Source: Nioella ostreopsis (GTDB lineage: Bacteria; Pseudomonadota; Alphaproteobacteria; Rhodobacterales; Rhodobacteraceae). Taken from it: a stretch of DNA of 64,000 nt. Position numbers and translations under genes: made by a program. Shown here in pieces: positions 61,117-64,000 of the stretch; positions within the stretch are counted from its first letter, which is position 1; each line of letters begins with the position of its first letter. The notes below the pieces were generated by a model that did not search any database, was not told the DNA's origin, and saw nothing but the letters and a program-made list of their open reading frames with translations. The stretch is from positions 62,001 to 126,000 of the forward strand of contig NZ_RCIQ01000006.1 of NCBI RefSeq assembly GCF_004000255.1, written 5' to 3'.

Positions 61117-61935
61117 ATGGCGCTGCCCCTGTCACGATCTCTGGCGGGCCTCTCGGTCCAGGCGGACGGCCAGCTGGCCGTCCGCCGCAACCTGCCCGAA
61201 GAGGTGCCGGTTGCGATGGTCTATGATGGCTCCACCCAGGCCGTGATGATGGCAACCCCCGGCGACATCGCCGATTTCGCCCATGGCTTTTCCCTGACGG
61301 AAGGGTTCATCACCCGGCTCGACCAGATCGAGGATTTCGAGGTGGTGGAGCATGAGGCCGGAATCGAAGCCCGGTTCTGGCTTGTGGGCGAGCGGTCGCA
61401 GGCGCTGGAAACCCGGCGCCGCCGGATGATGGGGCCTGTGGGTTGCGGCCTCTGCGGCATCGACAGCCTGGAGGAAGCGACCCGCACGCTGCCAGTGGTG
61501 CAATCGGATCTCCGGCTTCCTGCCGGGGAAGTTGCGAGTGCGACCGACGCGCTGCGCGGCCTTCAGCCCCTGCATGACCAGACCCATGCGGTTCACGCGG
61601 CGGGGTTCATGGTTCCGGGGCAGGGGATCGTTCTGGCCCGCGAAGACGTGGGCCGGCACAATGCGCTCGACAAGCTCATCGGTGCGTTGGCCCTGCAAGG
61701 CATCGACCCGGCCAGCGGCGCGTTCGTGCTGACCAGCCGCATATCGGTCGAACTGGTGCAGAAGGCCGCGATGGCCGGTTGCCCCATGCTGATCGCCGTG
61801 TCCGCCCCCACGGCCCATGCCCTGACGCTTGCCGACGCCGCTGGCATTACCGTTGCCGCCTTTGCCCGTGGCGGCGGCTTCGATCTCTATTCCCATCCGC
61901 ATCGCATCATCCCCGAGGCCCAAGATGTCCCCTGA
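61117..61935 (+). CDS. fdhD: Formate dehydrogenase accessory sulfurtransferase FdhD (FdsC)
   Basis: This 272-residue FdhD-family protein has the CGLCG motif (C110 and C113), GIVLAREDVGRHNALDKLIGALA and FVLTSRISVELVQKAAMAGCP. FdhD/FdsC binds the bis-MGD cofactor and transfers the sulfur required for active FdsA. ATG 61117 is two bases after the fdsA stop codon; the open frame upstream is inside fdsA. It overlaps fdsD by 11 bases. Confidence 0.95.
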   Translation: MALPLSRSLAGLSVQADGQLAVRRNLPEEVPVAMVYDGSTQAVMMATPGDIADFAHGFSLTEGFITRLDQIEDFEVVEHEAGIEARFWLVGERSQALETRRRRMMGPVGCGLCGIDSLEEATRTLPVVQSDLRLPAGEVASATDALRGLQPLHDQTHAVHAAGFMVPGQGIVLAREDVGRHNALDKLIGALALQGIDPASGAFVLTSRISVELVQKAAMAGCPMLIAVSAPTAHALTLADAAGITVAAFARGGGFDLYSHPHRIIPEAQDVP

Positions 61936-62128
61936 GAAAATGGTCACCATGGCCAACCAGATCGCCACCTTCTTCAAGACCCAACCGGGCACCGATCAGG
62001 CCGACCGGATCGCCGCCCATCTGAGCGATTTCTGGGACCCGCGCATGCGCGCACAGCTGCAATCCTATGTCTCCGAAGGTGGCAAGGGTCTGGATGCGCT
62101 GGTGCTGGACGCGGCACAGAAGATCTGA
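61925..62128 (+). CDS. fdsD: Formate dehydrogenase delta subunit
   Basis: This 67-residue protein fits the FdsD family: MANQIATFFKTQPGTDQADRIAAHLSDFWDPRMRAQLQSYV, where the paired NQIA..F and AAHL..FWDPRMR helices are the hallmark. It is a small soluble factor needed for correct assembly of the FdsABG complex. The ATG lies 11 bases inside the end of fdhD. It is the last fds gene. Confidence 0.93.
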   Translation: MSPEKMVTMANQIATFFKTQPGTDQADRIAAHLSDFWDPRMRAQLQSYVSEGGKGLDALVLDAAQKI

Positions 62129-62166
62129 CATTTCTGACGCCTATCGGCATCAAATTATCCTTTATA

Positions 62167-62191
62167 GGGCGCAGGTTAACGCCCTGCGCCC
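62167..62191 (+). terminator. 9-bp stem-loop between fdsD and nadA
   Basis: GGGCGCAGG (62167-62175) and CCTGCGCCC (62183-62191) pair perfectly around TTAACGC. No T-run follows. It could end the fds transcript or form a leader structure upstream of nadA. Confidence 0.5.
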
Positions 62192-62274
62192 TTGCAATGG
62201 CTTGAAGCTGCCCACACGTCATGACAGAAGGCGCCACCCGATCCGTGCAGGGGGTCGTCACCTGGAGGGCTGAG

Positions 62275-63327
62275 ATGCTCGATATCACTGCCATGCGCGA
62301 TAGCCTGACCGAGGCTTATGATCTCGCGCCCAATGCAGACCTGGCCGAAGAGCTGGCCCCGATCTATGCGAAGATGGACCGCGTGGTCAGCCCCATGGAC
62401 TGGGTACGCCATGCGCCCTATGTGGCCGCGATCAACCGGTTGAAGCGGGAACGGAACGCGGTGATCCTCGCGCATAACTACATGACGCCGGACATCTATC
62501 ACGGGATTTCTGATTTCGTCGGCGACAGCCTGCAACTGGCGATGGAAGCGCAGCGCACCGATGCCGAGGTGATCGTGCAATGTGGCGTGCATTTCATGGC
62601 CGAGACCTCCAAGATCCTCAGCCCCGAAAAGCGTGTGCTGATGCCGGATATGGAAGCGGGCTGTTCTCTGGCTGAAAGCATCACCGCCGAGGGCATCGCG
62701 GAAATGCGCGCCAAATACCCCGGCGCGCCGGTCGTGTCCTACGTGAACACCACGGCCGAGGTGAAGGCCGCCTCCGACATCTGCTGCACCTCATCCAATG
62801 CTGCGCAGATCGTGGCCGCGATGGACAGCGACACCGTGATCATGACCCCCGACCAGTATCTGGCCCAGAACGTCGCCCGCGACGTGCCGCAGAAAAACGT
62901 GGTCTGGTGGGAAGGATCGTGCATCGTGCACGAACAGTTCACGGCGGAAGACATCAGGGATTTCCGCGAATGGAACCCCGGCACCCGCATCATCGCGCAT
63001 CCCGAATGCCCGCCATCCGTCGTGGATGCCTCCGATTTCTCTGGCTCCACCAAGGGGATCATCGACTACGTCGCGCGCGAAAAGCCCGAAAACGCGATGC
63101 TGCTGACGGAATGCTCGATGGCCTCCAACATCGCCGACGCGCTGCCCGAGGTCGAATTCGTCGGCCCCTGCAACATGTGCCCCTACATGAAGAAGATCAC
63201 GCTGGAAAAGGTGCTCTGGTCGCTTCACACCATGTCGCCCGAGGTGCATGTGGATGAGGAGGTTGCCGTGAAGGCCCGGTTGGCCGTCCAGCGGATGATC
63301 GACCTGTCTCGGCAGTTGGGGATCTGA
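62275..63327 (+). CDS. nadA: Quinolinate synthase
   Basis: This 350-residue NadA starts at ATG 62275 behind CTGGAGGGC, preferred over an upstream ATG at 62221. Signatures are AVILAHNYMTPDIYHGISDFVGDSLQLAM, C103 in VQCGVHFMAE, WWEGSCIVHEQF and GPCNMCPYMKKI; the three conserved Cys ligate the [4Fe-4S] cluster. It condenses iminoaspartate with DHAP to quinolinate for NAD. It is followed 5 bases later by nadB. Confidence 0.97.
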   Translation: MLDITAMRDSLTEAYDLAPNADLAEELAPIYAKMDRVVSPMDWVRHAPYVAAINRLKRERNAVILAHNYMTPDIYHGISDFVGDSLQLAMEAQRTDAEVIVQCGVHFMAETSKILSPEKRVLMPDMEAGCSLAESITAEGIAEMRAKYPGAPVVSYVNTTAEVKAASDICCTSSNAAQIVAAMDSDTVIMTPDQYLAQNVARDVPQKNVVWWEGSCIVHEQFTAEDIRDFREWNPGTRIIAHPECPPSVVDASDFSGSTKGIIDYVAREKPENAMLLTECSMASNIADALPEVEFVGPCNMCPYMKKITLEKVLWSLHTMSPEVHVDEEVAVKARLAVQRMIDLSRQLGI

Positions 63328-63332
63328 GCCAA

Positions 63333-64000
63333 GTGATCCGCACCAAGCGTATCGTGATTGTCGGCGCGGGCCTCGGCGCGCTTTATGCCGCGCTGGAACT
63401 GGCGCCGCGCCCGGTCCTGATGATCTCGCCGGAGGCCTTGGGCGACGGGGCCTCCAGTGCCTGGGCGCAAGGGGGCGTGGCCGCTGCCATGGCGGTCAGT
63501 GACAGCCCCGAGGCGCATGCCGCCGACACGGTGAAGGCCGGGGCAGGGACGGTAGACGCCGAGGTCGCCGCGATGGTCACCCGCGTCGCACGCGACCATA
63601 TCCTCGACCTCACCAGCCTTGGCACCCCCTTCGACCGCGACGCCGAGGGCGGCTATGTCATGAGCCGCGAGGCCGCCCATTCCGCCGCCCGCGTCGTGCG
63701 CGTGCAGGGCGATCAGGCGGGCAAGCAGATCATGGAGACGCTGATCGCCGCGCTGCGCGCCACGCCGTCCGTTCAGGTCATCGAAGGCGCGTTGGTGACA
63801 CGGCTGGAAACGGAGCGCGATTTGGTCACCGGGGTCTGGATTGCCTCCTCCGGCGCGCCGTCAGGCGAAGTGCTGATAGAGACTCCCGCCGTGCTGCTGG
63901 CGGGCGGCGGCTCTGGCGGGCTCTACGCCCATACCACCAACCCGCCGCGTATTCGCGGGCAGGTGATCGGCATGGCGGCGCGTGCCGGTGCGCTGATGGC
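63333..64000 (+). CDS. nadB: L-aspartate oxidase, cut by the right window edge
   Basis: A GTG start at 63333 (ribosome site in the nadA end) gives an N-terminal FAD motif TKRIVIVGAGLGALYAALELA, then ASSAWAQGGVAAAM and HSAARVVRVQGDQAGKQIMETL, matching aspartate oxidase. It makes iminoaspartate for NadA. About 222 residues are visible before the edge. Confidence 0.94.
   Translation, partial: MIRTKRIVIVGAGLGALYAALELAPRPVLMISPEALGDGASSAWAQGGVAAAMAVSDSPEAHAADTVKAGAGTVDAEVAAMVTRVARDHILDLTSLGTPFDRDAEGGYVMSREAAHSAARVVRVQGDQAGKQIMETLIAALRATPSVQVIEGALVTRLETERDLVTGVWIASSGAPSGEVLIETPAVLLAGGGSGGLYAHTTNPPRIRGQVIGMAARAGALM

Noticed and set aside
1-64000. tRNA, rRNA, CRISPR, insertion sequence or prophage
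   Set aside because: No cloverleaf-like, array-like, transposase or phage sequence was seen anywhere in the window.

Overview
The window reads as chromosome of a marine-type alphaproteobacterium of the Rhodobacteraceae (Roseobacter group). This is inferred from the high GC content, densely packed operons with ATGA/TGATG overlaps, TRAP and polyamine/BMP-type ABC importers, a form I carbon monoxide dehydrogenase cluster, an NAD-dependent fds formate dehydrogenase, and a GC-rich hairpin element followed by a TATTTT..GCCAAGATGAAG tail of a kind I recall from Rhodobacterales. I saw no rRNA, tRNA, CRISPR array, insertion sequence or phage gene. Both ends cut a gene (an aminotransferase on the left, nadB on the right).

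Layout. 0-5 kb (minus): polyamine-type ABC importer (two permeases, binding protein, ATPase) with a class III aminotransferase, and a divergent LysR regulator. 6-9.7 kb (minus): PiT phosphate transporter with a PhoB-box-like triple repeat upstream, a Nudix hydrolase, a membrane protein and an NAD(P)-binding epimerase-like protein. 9.8-16.9 kb: partial inositol catabolism regulon. iolC-iolB-aldolase run left and two Gfo/Idh/MocA dehydrogenases flanking an IolE/IolH-type TIM-barrel protein run right from a shared region carrying a perfect 16-bp LacI operator. The LacI gene has a second copy of that operator. 16.9-25.4 kb (minus): coxC-M-S-L-D-E-F-(small ORF)-G. CoxL carries the AYRCSFR loop that marks true form I Mo-Cu CO dehydrogenase.

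25.5-34.1 kb: a LysR regulator and a divergent eight-gene catabolic operon (flavin reductase, aldehyde dehydrogenase, Rieske oxygenase, luciferase-like monooxygenase, AA_synth/DUF1185 protein, alpha/beta hydrolase, acetolactate-synthase-like TPP enzyme, carboxymuconolactone-decarboxylase-like protein). I cannot assign a known pathway to it, and it is the best candidate here for an undescribed system. 34.2-47.7 kb: a quinate/shikimate-type regulon: type II dehydroquinase, an AroE-family dehydrogenase with a catabolic-type motif, the QuiC 3-dehydroshikimate dehydratase/HPPD fusion, a TRAP transporter, a Gfo/Idh/MocA oxidoreductase, and a divergent FCD-type GntR regulator with a consensus operator. 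A second unassigned minus-strand operon (TIM-barrel protein, CoA-acylating aldehyde dehydrogenase, TPP enzyme) and a citrate-synthase-like lyase sit inside it.

47.7-54.9 kb (minus): a BMP-type nucleoside ABC importer with an amidase and a cytosine-deaminase-like amidohydrolase. 55.1-62.1 kb (plus): LysR regulator and fdsG-B-A, fdhD, fdsD, with matching T-N11-A operators before the regulator and before fdsG. A palindromic repeat sits exactly in the fdsB-fdsA junction. 62.3-64 kb: nadA-nadB. Overall the region couples uptake and breakdown of plant- and algal-derived solutes with energy recovery from CO and formate. Functions are read from motifs and context only; no database search was possible.
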